Source: an uncultured Pelagibacteraceae bacterium (GTDB lineage: Bacteria; Pseudomonadota; Alphaproteobacteria; Pelagibacterales; Pelagibacteraceae). Taken from it: DNA of 64,000 nt. Position 1 is the stretch's first letter; each line of letters starts with the position of its first letter. The notes under the pieces were generated by a model. It was not told where the DNA came from and did no database searches. It saw nothing but the letters and a program-made list of their open reading frames with translations. The translations under genes and the position numbers were made by a program. Positions 18,634 through 26,797 of the stretch are shown here, one piece after another. The stretch covers positions 186,001 through 250,000 of the forward strand of contig CACECJ010000001.1 in assembly GCA_902557935.1 (NCBI GenBank), written 5' to 3'.

Positions 18634-18802
18634 AGTAAGGATGGTTCCTGAAAGTAATCCTGACAGTAAATTTATTTACTATGCAAAAAAACCTACTAAA
18701 GGTGAAAAGGCCAAAGATAAATTAAAGCTTAAAAAATATAATCCTAATACAAGAAAACATGAATTTTTCGTTGAAAAAAAGCTGCCGCCTCACAGTAAAT
18801 AA
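18611..18802 (+). CDS. rpmG: 50S ribosomal protein L33
   Basis: L33 is a small protein of the large ribosomal subunit. The 63 aa sequence starts MAKKSHIKVRMVPES and ends with LKLKKYNPNTRKHEFFVEKKLP, matching the L33 core KKYDPxxRKHVxFKExK. It has no CxxC pairs, so it is the zinc-free form. It is about 8 residues longer than E. coli L33 because of extra residues around ESNPDSKF and the C-terminal PPHSK. It starts inside the merR-type gene and ends 2 bp from the convergent aroQ. Confidence 0.9.
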   Translation: MAKKSHIKVRMVPESNPDSKFIYYAKKPTKGEKAKDKLKLKKYNPNTRKHEFFVEKKLPPHSK

Positions 18803-18804
18803 TT

Positions 18805-19086
18805 TTACCTTTTTTTAAAATTTCTAATTTCAAAATTTATATAAGACCTTATCATAGCCTTCCAAATGTCCTTTGTTATTTTAGGGTCTATTTTCTTTTT
18901 ACGAGATTTACGATTAATATTTTTAAGAATGATTGAAATTCTTTTTTTATCTACTATATCTTTTTTAAACTTTTTATTTGCAAGAATTTTACTGACCAAG
19001 TTTGTTCTTTTTTTTAAAATATTTAAAAATAAATCGTCTAGTTTATCTAATTCTTTTCTAATTTTTATTATGTTTTTATTTATCAT
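18805..19086 (-). CDS. chorismate mutase (AroQ class)
   Basis: This enzyme converts chorismate to prephenate for phenylalanine and tyrosine synthesis. The 93 aa all-helical protein fits a stand-alone AroQ domain: IRKELDKLDDLFLNILKKRTNLVSKI with the R-x2-I/L-D-x-L-D-x3-L-L-x-x-R pattern, a KKFKKDIVDKKRISIIL segment (conserved Lys and D-x2-R), and ITKDIWKAMIRSYINFE at the end. It is convergent with rpmG and 51 bp from the divergent ctaA. Confidence 0.85.
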   Translation of the reverse strand: MINKNIIKIRKELDKLDDLFLNILKKRTNLVSKILANKKFKKDIVDKKRISIILKNINRKSRKKKIDPKITKDIWKAMIRSYINFEIRNFKKR

Positions 19087-19124
19087 AGCGACATTATTTA
19101 ATAATTAGTTTTTTAAAATAAGAG

Positions 19125-19130
19125 TATAAT
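19125..19130 (+). promoter_or_regulatory. possible -10 element for ctaA (short-leader mRNA)
   Basis: A perfect TATAAT lies 7 bp before the ctaA ATG at 19138. If used, transcription would begin at or within a base or two of the start codon, giving a leaderless or nearly leaderless message. The -35 region is only weakly matched. AT-rich intergenic DNA makes such matches common, so this is tentative. Confidence 0.3.
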
Positions 19131-19137
19131 ACATCGA

Positions 19138-20163
19138 ATGCAGAATTTAGATATAAAAATAAATAGATTATTTACACTTTGGTTAAGATTTTCAATGATA
19201 CTTGTGTTAAGTATAATTATCGTTGGTGGATTGACAAGGTTAACTAATTCGGGACTTTCAATAACAGAATGGGAATTATTTACAGGAATATTACCTCCAC
19301 TAAACAATATAACATGGAACAATTATTTTGATCTTTATAAAAAAATACCACAGTACCAATTACTAAATTCCTCAATGACTATAGATGAGTTTAAAGTAAT
19401 TTTTTATTGGGAGTATTTTCATAGAATTCTAGCAAGAATAATTGGTCTATTTATTTTGATACCACTAATATTTTTTTATCTAACAAAAGAAATTAACAAA
19501 GAGTATTTAAAGAAGAGTTTAATTATTTTTCTTCTAGTATTAATTCAAGGACTAGTTGGCTGGTATATGGTTAAAAGCGGTTTAGTTAACGATGTGTCCG
19601 TAAGTCACTATCGTTTATCATTACATTTGATTAACGCTTTCATAATTATATCAATGATTTACTGGTTATTATTAAATTTTAAAAAAAATACAAATAAAAT
19701 TTTTTTTAATTTTTCTAAGTTTAATTTTCCCTTTTTAATTCTTTTCTCTTTAGTTTTTTTGCAAATAATATTTGGAGCTTTTGTCTCTGGACTTGACGCT
19801 GGTAAAATTTATCAAACATGGCCATTAATGGATAAATCATATTTTCCAAATGATCTAATACTTTATAGTTTAATAAATTTATTAGATTTTGATAATCACT
19901 CATTAGTGCAATTTTATCATAGAAATTTAGCTTATATAATAACATTATATATTTTGATAATGTGTTTTTTAATTCTTAAAAAGAAAAATAAATACCTCTA
20001 TAAACCAGTTTTTATTTCATTATTTTTCTTATTATTGCAAGTATTTTTAGGTGTTGTTACATTAGTAAGCGGGCTTAATATTTATCTTGCCTCTGCACAT
20101 CAACTAACGAGCGTTGTTCTTACATTAAGCTTAATTAATCTTTATTACCGTTATATAAATTAG
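19138..20163 (+). CDS. ctaA: heme A synthase (COX15/CtaA)
   Basis: CtaA oxidises heme O to heme A for the aa3-type cytochrome oxidase. The 341 aa inner-membrane protein has about eight membrane segments. Heme-ligand histidines appear in EYFHRILARIIGL, SHYRLSLHLINAF, VQFYHRNLAYII and ASAHQLTSVVL. GGLTRLTNSGLSITEWELFTGILPPL near the N-terminus and SGLDAGKIYQTWPLMDKSYFP in the centre are alphaproteobacterial CtaA signatures. The gene is followed after 44 bp by rplM. Confidence 0.96.
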   Translation: MQNLDIKINRLFTLWLRFSMILVLSIIIVGGLTRLTNSGLSITEWELFTGILPPLNNITWNNYFDLYKKIPQYQLLNSSMTIDEFKVIFYWEYFHRILARIIGLFILIPLIFFYLTKEINKEYLKKSLIIFLLVLIQGLVGWYMVKSGLVNDVSVSHYRLSLHLINAFIIISMIYWLLLNFKKNTNKIFFNFSKFNFPFLILFSLVFLQIIFGAFVSGLDAGKIYQTWPLMDKSYFPNDLILYSLINLLDFDNHSLVQFYHRNLAYIITLYILIMCFLILKKKNKYLYKPVFISLFFLLLQVFLGVVTLVSGLNIYLASAHQLTSVVLTLSLINLYYRYIN

Positions 20164-20164
20164 T

Positions 20165-20193
20165 TTGACTTTGTTATATTTAATATGTATTTA
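20165..20193 (+). promoter_or_regulatory. probable promoter of rplM-rpsI
   Basis: TTGACT (20165-20170) and TATTTA (20188-20193) are separated by 17 bp, in the 44 bp gap between ctaA and rplM. This is a good sigma-70 type arrangement for a ribosomal protein operon. An 8 bp palindrome ATCGCGAT (20193-20200) directly follows the -10 and would fall at the transcription start. Confidence 0.5.
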
Positions 20194-20207
20194 TCGCGAT
20201 AATTAAA

Positions 20208-20666
20208 ATGACACCGTTTATAAAGAAGAAAGATGTTAAAAAAGATTGGTACTTAATCGACGCTAAAAATGCAGCGGTTGGTAGACTCGCATCTTTTATT
20301 TCTAAAGTTTTAAGAGGAAAAAACAAGCCTCAATTTAATCCACATATTGATAATGGTGATTTTGTAGTCGTCACAAACATCGATAAAATAAAATTTACTG
20401 GAAAAAAATTTAAAAATAAAAAATATTTCAAACACACTGGTCACCCTGGAGGAATTAAAGATACATCGCCTTTAATTTTAAGAGAAAAAAATAAATCAGA
20501 AGAAATTCTTAAATTAGCTGTCAAAAGAATGTTACCTGGTGGCTCTTTATCAAAAAAACAATTAACAAAATTAAAAATTTATAACGGTACAGAACATCCA
20601 CACGAAATACAAAAACCCAAAATAATAAATTTTGAAAAGCTTAATAACAAAAATATTGTCAGATAA
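20208..20666 (+). CDS. rplM: 50S ribosomal protein L13
   Basis: L13 is an early-assembly protein of the large ribosomal subunit. The 152 aa sequence contains WYLIDAKNAAVGRLASFISKVLRGK, NGDFVVVTNIDKIKFTGKK, the HTGHPGGIK motif and AVKRMLPGGSLSKKQLTKLKIYNGTEHPHE, all canonical. It overlaps rpsI by one base, the usual rplM-rpsI operon. Confidence 0.98.
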   Translation: MTPFIKKKDVKKDWYLIDAKNAAVGRLASFISKVLRGKNKPQFNPHIDNGDFVVVTNIDKIKFTGKKFKNKKYFKHTGHPGGIKDTSPLILREKNKSEEILKLAVKRMLPGGSLSKKQLTKLKIYNGTEHPHEIQKPKIINFEKLNNKNIVR

Positions 20667-21106
20667 TGCAAAATTCAACTACATCTCAGATCAAACCTAA
20701 AAAAATTAAGTTAGACTTCAAAGAAAGTAAATACGCTACGGGGAGAAGAAAGAAATCAATTGCTAAAGTATGGGTTAAAAAGGGAACTGGAAATATTCAT
20801 GTTAATGGAATTAAAATGAATGATTACTTTAAAAGACCAGTTCATCAAATAATTGTTACTAGACCATTAGAAATATCAGAAGTAGCTACAAGCTATGATG
20901 TGAAATGTTCAGTTAAAGGAGGCGGTTTATCCGGGCAAGCCGGAGCAATAATACTAGGTATTTCGAAAGCATTGATAGCCCATGATGAAAATTTAAAAAA
21001 GAATTTAAAAAAAGATAAACTTACCACCAGAGACTCAAGAGTTGTTGAGAGAAAAAAATACGGTCATCGAAAAGCAAGAAGAAGCTTTCAATTTTCAAAA
21101 CGATAA
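20666..21106 (+). CDS. rpsI: 30S ribosomal protein S9
   Basis: S9 is a head-domain protein of the small subunit whose C-terminal tail reaches the P-site tRNA. The 146 aa protein has YATGRRKKSIAKVWVKKGTGNIHVNG, GGGLSGQAGAIILGISKAL, the TRDSRVVERKKYGHRKARRSFQFSKR tail and the obligatory C-terminal Lys-Arg. The first ~18 residues form an N-terminal extension common in Alphaproteobacteria. It follows rplM with a 1 bp overlap. Confidence 0.98.
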   Translation: MQNSTTSQIKPKKIKLDFKESKYATGRRKKSIAKVWVKKGTGNIHVNGIKMNDYFKRPVHQIIVTRPLEISEVATSYDVKCSVKGGGLSGQAGAIILGISKALIAHDENLKKNLKKDKLTTRDSRVVERKKYGHRKARRSFQFSKR

Positions 21107-21149
21107 TCATTTAAATTTAATTTTAGAAAGGACGATGGTATAAATTATT

Positions 21150-22187
21150 ATGCCTGATTTGAATAAAATAAAAATTACAGTAATTGGTGCAACTGGGTAT
21201 ACAGGATTAGATTTGATTTATCTATTAACTAAGCATCCTAAAGTAAAAATAGTAAGTCTTTGTGCCAGAAAAAATCTTGGAAAAGATATATCTTTTTTTG
21301 ACAAAAGGATTAAAAAGAAACTACCGAAATTGATTTCAGAAAAACATATTGATTGGAATAATTTAGATTTAGTTTTTCTCTCATTACCTAATGGAGAAGC
21401 TCAAAAAATTATAAAAAGAAAGTATCATAAATTTAAAAAAGTAAAATTTATAGATTTATCAGCAGATTTCAGAATAACTAATCCAGACACATATTTTAGA
21501 AATTATAAAATTAAGCATAAAGCTAAAGATTTGATCAACAAAAGCATATATTCAATTAGTGAATTTAGTAAAGAAAAGATAAAAAATTTTAGAATAATTG
21601 CTAATCCAGGATGTTACCCAACTTCGATACAACTACCTTTAATACCGCTTATTCTTGATAATCTTATAAATATAAAAGATATTACTATTGATTCTAAGTC
21701 AGGTTACTCAGGTGCGGGAAAAAATTTAGAAAAAAAATTTAAACATAAAAATCTATATAGCTCAACTTTCGCCTACAATACGAAAAATCATAGACATATG
21801 TGCGAAATGCAACAAGAGATTTTTAAGATTACAAAAAAAAAAATTATATTTTCTTTTAATCCCCATCTTCTTCCCACTTATAGAGGCATCTTGTCTTCAA
21901 TATACTTAAAGCCTAAAAATAAAATTACTGCAAAAAAGATTAGAGAGTCTTTAAAAAACTATTACAAGAAATTCAAATTTATTAAAATACTTAAACTTAA
22001 TTCTCAATTGGGTTCTGGAAATGTACTTAACACTAATAATTGTGAAATTTCTGTATGCGAGACAAGTGTAAAAAATAAAATTGTAATTTTTTCTGCTATA
22101 GATAATTTGGTAAAAGGTGCTTCTGGACAAGCTATCCAAAACATGAACCTTCTTTATAATTTACCTGAAAATTTGGGTCTTAAATGA
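21150..22187 (+). CDS. argC: N-acetyl-gamma-glutamyl-phosphate reductase
   Basis: ArgC reduces N-acetylglutamyl phosphate to the semialdehyde in arginine synthesis. The 345 aa protein starts with the NADP-binding ITVIGATGYTGLDLIYLL. It has the catalytic-cysteine motif ANPGCYPTSIQLPLIPL, SGYSGAGK, FNPHLLPTYRGI and the C-terminal DNLVKGASGQAIQNMNL. The start is the first ATG in frame with the Rossmann motif. It lies 43 bp after rpsI and overlaps the following lipoprotein gene by 4 bp. Confidence 0.96.
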   Translation: MPDLNKIKITVIGATGYTGLDLIYLLTKHPKVKIVSLCARKNLGKDISFFDKRIKKKLPKLISEKHIDWNNLDLVFLSLPNGEAQKIIKRKYHKFKKVKFIDLSADFRITNPDTYFRNYKIKHKAKDLINKSIYSISEFSKEKIKNFRIIANPGCYPTSIQLPLIPLILDNLINIKDITIDSKSGYSGAGKNLEKKFKHKNLYSSTFAYNTKNHRHMCEMQQEIFKITKKKIIFSFNPHLLPTYRGILSSIYLKPKNKITAKKIRESLKNYYKKFKFIKILKLNSQLGSGNVLNTNNCEISVCETSVKNKIVIFSAIDNLVKGASGQAIQNMNLLYNLPENLGLK

Positions 22188-22717
22188 AAAATCTACTCAT
22201 AATCTTTTTTTTATTTAGTTTAATAGGGTGTACAAAACCTAAAACGGTTCTAATTTGTGGGGATCATGTTTGTGTTAACAAAGCTGAAGCTCAACAATTT
22301 TTTGAGGAAAATTTAACGCTCGAAGTCAAAATATATAATCACAAAAAAACTAAAAATTACGATTTAGTTAAATTAAATATGGATACTTCTGATAAAAAAA
22401 AAGTTAAAATAGAAATGACTGAAAAAACAACAAAAGAAATTAAGATTTTAACAAAAGATGAAATTACTAAAATAAAAAAAAAAGTAAAAAATAAAAAAAA
22501 TGTTAAAAAGAATTTTGATAAAAAAAATGATTTTAAAAAAAAGAAAATTAAAAAAAATCAAATTTCTACGACTGATATAACTACAAGTTCACAAAGAATA
22601 AACAATAATGTAGACGTTTGTACAATTATAAAAAAATGTGATATTGAAGAAATATCTAAATATTTGATAAAAATTGGAAAAAAAAAGAACTTTCCAGATA
22701 TAACTTTAAGAGAATAA
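22184..22717 (+). CDS. lysine-rich predicted lipoprotein of unknown function
   Basis: I do not recognise this 177 aa protein. It has an N-terminal lipoprotein signal (MKNLLIIFFLFSLIGC, lipobox at Cys16). A short motif with three cysteines follows (VLICGDHVCVNKAEA) and a conserved-looking EAQQFFEENLTLEVKIYN. Then comes a very lysine-rich, probably disordered stretch (about 95-130) and a C-terminal part with VCTIIKKCDIEEISKYL. The four-cysteine pattern suggests disulfides in the periplasm. It overlaps argC by 4 bp and lies 8 bp before hom, so it is probably co-transcribed. Confidence 0.7.
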   Translation: MKNLLIIFFLFSLIGCTKPKTVLICGDHVCVNKAEAQQFFEENLTLEVKIYNHKKTKNYDLVKLNMDTSDKKKVKIEMTEKTTKEIKILTKDEITKIKKKVKNKKNVKKNFDKKNDFKKKKIKKNQISTTDITTSSQRINNNVDVCTIIKKCDIEEISKYLIKIGKKKNFPDITLRE

Positions 22718-22725
22718 CATTATAA

Positions 22726-24012
22726 ATGAAAAAAATAAATATAGCGATAATTGGTTTAGGAAATATTGGGAGTTATCTATACAAATACCTAAACAAAAAT
22801 AAAAAGATACTTTCAAAGAAAAATAATTGTATACCTAATGTTATTTACATCTCAGCAAAAAATAAGAATCGTAACAGAGGTTTTAAGATAAACAAAAATA
22901 TCTGGTTAAACAATTACTTAGACTCAACAAAAAATAAGAGTGTTGACTTGATAGTCGAGCTTATAGGTGGCGCTGAAGGCCCAGCAAAAAAATTGGTTTT
23001 TGAAGCGCTTAAAAATAAAAAACACGTAGTAACAGCAAATAAGGCTTTAATTGCTAAATATGGTGATCAATTATCAAGAATTGCAGAAAAAAATAAAGTC
23101 AATTTAGAATTTGAAGCGTCAGTTTGTGGAGGGGTGCCAATTATAAGATCTTTAAAAGAGGGATTGATAGCTAACAAAATCAATAAAGTTTTTGGAATAT
23201 TTAATGGTACATCAAATTATATTCTTTCATCGATGGATAAAGAAAATAAATCTTTTAAAGAAGTTTTGCAACATGCACAAAAATTGGGATATGCAGAGTC
23301 AAATCCTACAGCTGATCTGAATGGAGACGATGTAGCAGCAAAATTAAAAATTTTGTCATCTCTGTGTTTTAATTCATTTTTGAACAAGAATATCCATGTT
23401 GAAGGAATTAAAGATATAGACAAGGATGATATAAATTACGCTAAGAGACTTGGTTATAAGATTAAATTGTTAGGCTATGCTGAACTTATAGGAAAAAATA
23501 TTTTTCAAAGGGTTCACCCTACATTAATAAGAAACAGTTCTTATGTAGGAAGCATTGATGGCGTTTTAAATGCTGTTATTATAGACGGAAATCCGGTTGG
23601 TCAAAGTATAATACAAGGCGAGGGAGCAGGTCCTGCCGCAACAACATCTGCATTAATTTCTGATATCTCATCTATTTTAAGAGGAAACATTAAATTTCCT
23701 TTTTCAATATCAAATAAAGAAAGAAAAAACTTATATTTCAAAGATATATCAAAACGGTTTTTTTCTGCTTACTTTAGATTTAATGTAACTGATAAACCTG
23801 GTGTTTTGTCAAATATTACTCAAATTTTTTCAAGAAATAAAGTTTCTATAAAAAGATTAGTTCAAGACCCGAATAAAAATAAGAGTTCATCATCAATTAT
23901 AATCATAACTCATCCTTCAAAAGACAAATCACTTAATAAAATTATTCAGACTATTAATAAAAGATCTTATGTAAAAAAAAGATCTAAATTGATAAGAATA
24001 GATGACGAATAA
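22726..24012 (+). CDS. hom: homoserine dehydrogenase
   Basis: Hom reduces aspartate semialdehyde to homoserine for threonine and methionine synthesis. The 428 aa protein has an N-terminal NAD(P) fold (IAIIGLGNIGSYLYKYL), VTANKALIAKYGDQL, the catalytic region FEASVCGGVPIIRSLKEGL and GIFNGTSNYILSSM, AQKLGYAESNPTADLNGDDVAAKL, and a C-terminal ACT domain from about residue 350 (FRFNVTDKPGVLSNITQIF). The ACT domain is usually the threonine feedback site. hom-glpX-recJ is a conserved alphaproteobacterial string; its stop abuts the glpX ATG. Confidence 0.97.
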   Translation: MKKINIAIIGLGNIGSYLYKYLNKNKKILSKKNNCIPNVIYISAKNKNRNRGFKINKNIWLNNYLDSTKNKSVDLIVELIGGAEGPAKKLVFEALKNKKHVVTANKALIAKYGDQLSRIAEKNKVNLEFEASVCGGVPIIRSLKEGLIANKINKVFGIFNGTSNYILSSMDKENKSFKEVLQHAQKLGYAESNPTADLNGDDVAAKLKILSSLCFNSFLNKNIHVEGIKDIDKDDINYAKRLGYKIKLLGYAELIGKNIFQRVHPTLIRNSSYVGSIDGVLNAVIIDGNPVGQSIIQGEGAGPAATTSALISDISSILRGNIKFPFSISNKERKNLYFKDISKRFFSAYFRFNVTDKPGVLSNITQIFSRNKVSIKRLVQDPNKNKSSSSIIIITHPSKDKSLNKIIQTINKRSYVKKRSKLIRIDDE

Positions 24013-24954
24013 ATGTCAATAGATCAAAAATTTTTAAATCTTTTTATTAAAGCCACCGAAAAGGCAGCAATTGGAGCCTCAAAGTTTATAGGTAAAAATG
24101 ATAAAATTGCTGCTGATAAAGGCGCTGTTGATCCAATGAGAAGAGAGTTAAACAAAATTAATATGGAAGGAACAATAGTTATCGGAGAAGGGGAAATGGA
24201 TGAGGCTCCCATGTTGTACATTGGCGAAAGATTAGGAACGTTGAATGGACCTAAATTTGATATAGCAGTAGATCCATTAGAGGGAACAAAATTCACAGCA
24301 AACAATCAACCAAACGCTTTCTCTGTTATAGCAGTCGCAAAAAAAGGTGATTTATTATCAGCTCCTGACACTTACATGGAAAAAATAGCAATAGGATCAA
24401 ATTTACCCAAAAATTTAATAGATATTGATAATGGAGTAGAAAAAAATATTCGAATACTAGCTGAAGCAAAAAAGAAAAAAGTTTCAGAAATAAATGCATG
24501 TGTATTGAAAAGACCAAGACATGATGAAATCGTTGATGAAATGAACAAGCTAGGGGTAACTATAAATTTTATAACAGATGGTGATATAGCTGGTGTTTTG
24601 AGTGTAGTAGGAGAGAAACCGAAAAATGATATTTACTATAGCACAGGTGGAGGCCCAGAAGGAGTTTTAGCAGCATCAGCGCTATCTTGCTTTGGAGGTC
24701 AAATCCAGGGTCGTTTAGTTTTAAATGAAGAAGAAAAAATTAGGGCAAAAAAACTTGGGATATCTGATTTTAAAAAGAAATATAATATCGAAGATATGGT
24801 AAAAGGAGATGTTATATTTTGTGCGACTGGTGTAACAGATGGAGACTTAACTAAGGGAGTAAAGGACCTTGGAAATGAATTTGAGGTTACAACTTTTGCA
24901 CTGCATAAAAGTAAAAAGATAAACAAAATAATTAGAAATATATACAATAAATGA
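24013..24954 (+). CDS. glpX: class II fructose-1,6-bisphosphatase
   Basis: GlpX hydrolyses fructose 1,6-bisphosphate to fructose 6-phosphate in gluconeogenesis. The 313 aa protein has the class II metal-site motifs GEGEMDEAPMLYIGE and VDPLEGTKFTA, then FITDGDIAGVLS and YYSTGGGPEGVLAASALSCFGGQ. CATGVTDGDLTKGV lies near the C-terminus. It follows hom without a gap and overlaps recJ by 4 bp. Confidence 0.97.
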   Translation: MSIDQKFLNLFIKATEKAAIGASKFIGKNDKIAADKGAVDPMRRELNKINMEGTIVIGEGEMDEAPMLYIGERLGTLNGPKFDIAVDPLEGTKFTANNQPNAFSVIAVAKKGDLLSAPDTYMEKIAIGSNLPKNLIDIDNGVEKNIRILAEAKKKKVSEINACVLKRPRHDEIVDEMNKLGVTINFITDGDIAGVLSVVGEKPKNDIYYSTGGGPEGVLAASALSCFGGQIQGRLVLNEEEKIRAKKLGISDFKKKYNIEDMVKGDVIFCATGVTDGDLTKGVKDLGNEFEVTTFALHKSKKINKIIRNIYNK

Positions 24955-26738
24955 TTTCAAATTCAGTAAGTAACAAAAACTGGATTTTTAAAAAATACAA
25001 TGAACAAGATGTTATATTTTTCAAAGAAAATTATTCATTAGATGAATTAACATCAAAGCTTTTATCAATCAGAAACATTAAAAAAGAAGACGTTCAAACT
25101 TTTTTAAACCCGTCTATAAAGAACTTCTTGCCTAATCCTGAAATTTTAAAGGATATGCAAAAATCAGCAAAAAGAACATTACAAGAGATTTCTCAAAAGC
25201 ATAAAATTGGCATTTTTGGTGATTATGATGTTGATGGGGCTTCAGCAACAGCATTACTTGCAAATTTTTTTAACTCAATAAATGTTCCTTACGAAATTTA
25301 TATACCAGATAGAAAAAAAGAGGGCTACGGACCCTCTGCTTTGTCATTTAAAAAATTAATAGATAACGGTTGTAAATTGATTTTCACTGTTGATTGTGGG
25401 ACACTATCATTCGATGCTATAGATTACGCATCTAATAATGACATTGACGTAATCGTTCTCGATCACCATCAATCAGAAATAAATTTGCCTAAAGCTCACT
25501 CTATAGTAAATCCGAATAGGTTAGATGATAAATCTGATTTAAAATACTTATGCGCCGCTGGAGTTACATTTATGTTTTTAATTTCCTTGAATAAAGAACT
25601 TAGATCAACTGATTGGTTTATCAAATCAAAAATTACTGAGCCGAATTTGCTTGAATACTTAGATTTAGTAGCTTTAGGAACAGTTTGTGATGTTGTTCCT
25701 TTAGTTGGTCTAAATAGAGCAATTGTCTCACAAGGATTAAAAATTTTAAAATCAAAAAAAAATCTTGGATTAAAAACATTATTTGATATTTGTGATATCC
25801 AAACTAAACCGAATGTTTATCATATTGGGTATCAACTAGGTCCAAGAATTAATGCTGGTGGCAGAGTAGGAAAGTCTTCTCATGGAGCAAATTTATTAAT
25901 TAGTAATAATCCTAAAGATGTTTTCAAAATTGCAACTGAGTTAGATCATTTTAATAAAGAAAGGCAAATTTTAGAAAAAGACCTAATGGATAAAATCTTA
26001 AAGAATTTAGAAAATAAAACACATGAATCAGTAATGATAATTTTTGGAAAAAATTGGCATGAGGGTGTGATTGGAATAGTTGCATCTAGAATTAAAGATA
26101 AATTCAATAAACCGGTCATAATTATATCAATTGACGATAATGGTATAGGAAAAGCATCAGCTAGATCTATTGTAGGTTTTGATATTGGATCAGTAATTAT
26201 TGCCGCTGTTCAAGAAAAAATCTTAATTAAAGGTGGGGGACATAAAATGGCTGGAGGATTTACAATAAAAACTGAAAATGTTGAAAAATTTAAAAAATTT
26301 ATCTTAAAAAAATTTGAAAGATTAAGTAATGGCAAAATGAATATAAAACCTTTATATTTAGATAGTATAATAGCCCCGACTGCATTAAATCTTCAATTTT
26401 ATAATAAGGTAAATTCACTTGCTCCTTTCGGTTCAGGAAACCCAGAGCCAAAGTTTGTTTTAGAAAATATGAAATCTATAAATTATAAGATTATAAAGGA
26501 AAAACACATAAAATCAGTTTTAGTCGGATTGGATGGATCTAGTGTCAAATCTATAGCATTTAACTGCGTCGAAAATGAAATTGGAGCTTATTTGCTTAAA
26601 AAAGATAAAAAATTATTTAATATTGCTGGTAAATTATCCTTAAATGAGTGGCAAGGGCAATCAAATGTGGAGTTTATTATCGATGATATTTCTGTTAATA
26701 AGACAATCAAAAAAACGGTCCCATCGTCTATCGGTTAG
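24951..26738 (+). CDS. recJ: single-stranded-DNA-specific exonuclease RecJ
   Basis: RecJ is the 5'-3' single-strand exonuclease of recombination and mismatch repair. The 595 aa protein has the DHH phosphoesterase motifs IGIFGDYDVDGASATALLANF, IFTVDCGTLSFDAI and VIVLDHHQSE, then LVALGTVCDVVPL, GPRINAGGRVG, and the DHHA1 motif GGGHKMAGGF. The OB-fold lies at the C-terminus. Its last seven codons (VPSSIG plus stop) lie inside the tRNA-Glu gene: the stop codon at 26736-26738 is in the tRNA D-loop region, a 22 bp overlap. Confidence 0.97.
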   Translation: MISNSVSNKNWIFKKYNEQDVIFFKENYSLDELTSKLLSIRNIKKEDVQTFLNPSIKNFLPNPEILKDMQKSAKRTLQEISQKHKIGIFGDYDVDGASATALLANFFNSINVPYEIYIPDRKKEGYGPSALSFKKLIDNGCKLIFTVDCGTLSFDAIDYASNNDIDVIVLDHHQSEINLPKAHSIVNPNRLDDKSDLKYLCAAGVTFMFLISLNKELRSTDWFIKSKITEPNLLEYLDLVALGTVCDVVPLVGLNRAIVSQGLKILKSKKNLGLKTLFDICDIQTKPNVYHIGYQLGPRINAGGRVGKSSHGANLLISNNPKDVFKIATELDHFNKERQILEKDLMDKILKNLENKTHESVMIIFGKNWHEGVIGIVASRIKDKFNKPVIIISIDDNGIGKASARSIVGFDIGSVIIAAVQEKILIKGGGHKMAGGFTIKTENVEKFKKFILKKFERLSNGKMNIKPLYLDSIIAPTALNLQFYNKVNSLAPFGSGNPEPKFVLENMKSINYKIIKEKHIKSVLVGLDGSSVKSIAFNCVENEIGAYLLKKDKKLFNIAGKLSLNEWQGQSNVEFIIDDISVNKTIKKTVPSSIG

Positions 26739-26791
26739 GACAGTTGGTTTTCATCCAACAAAGAGGGGTTCGATTCCCCTTGGGACCGCCA
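26717..26791 (+). tRNA. tRNA-Glu (anticodon TTC)
   Basis: The acceptor stem GGTCCCA pairs with TGGGACC. The anticodon arm GTTGG-TTTTCAT-CCAAC carries TTC, the T-arm is AGGGGTTCGATTCCCCT, and CCA is encoded at the end (26789-26791). The 5' 22 bases double as the end of recJ. The next gene begins 6 bp downstream. Confidence 0.97.
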
Positions 26792-26797
26792 AAAAAA

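Noticed and set aside
18866-19108. Plus-strand hydrophobic ORF over aroQ
   Set aside because: It is the complement of a Lys/Ile-rich gene, which always yields Phe/Leu-rich antisense frames in this AT-rich DNA.
26744-26797. N-terminal extension of the 2-hydroxyacid dehydrogenase starting at 26744
   Set aside because: The extra 18 residues are a translation of the tRNA-Glu gene; the family N-terminus begins at the ATG at 26798.
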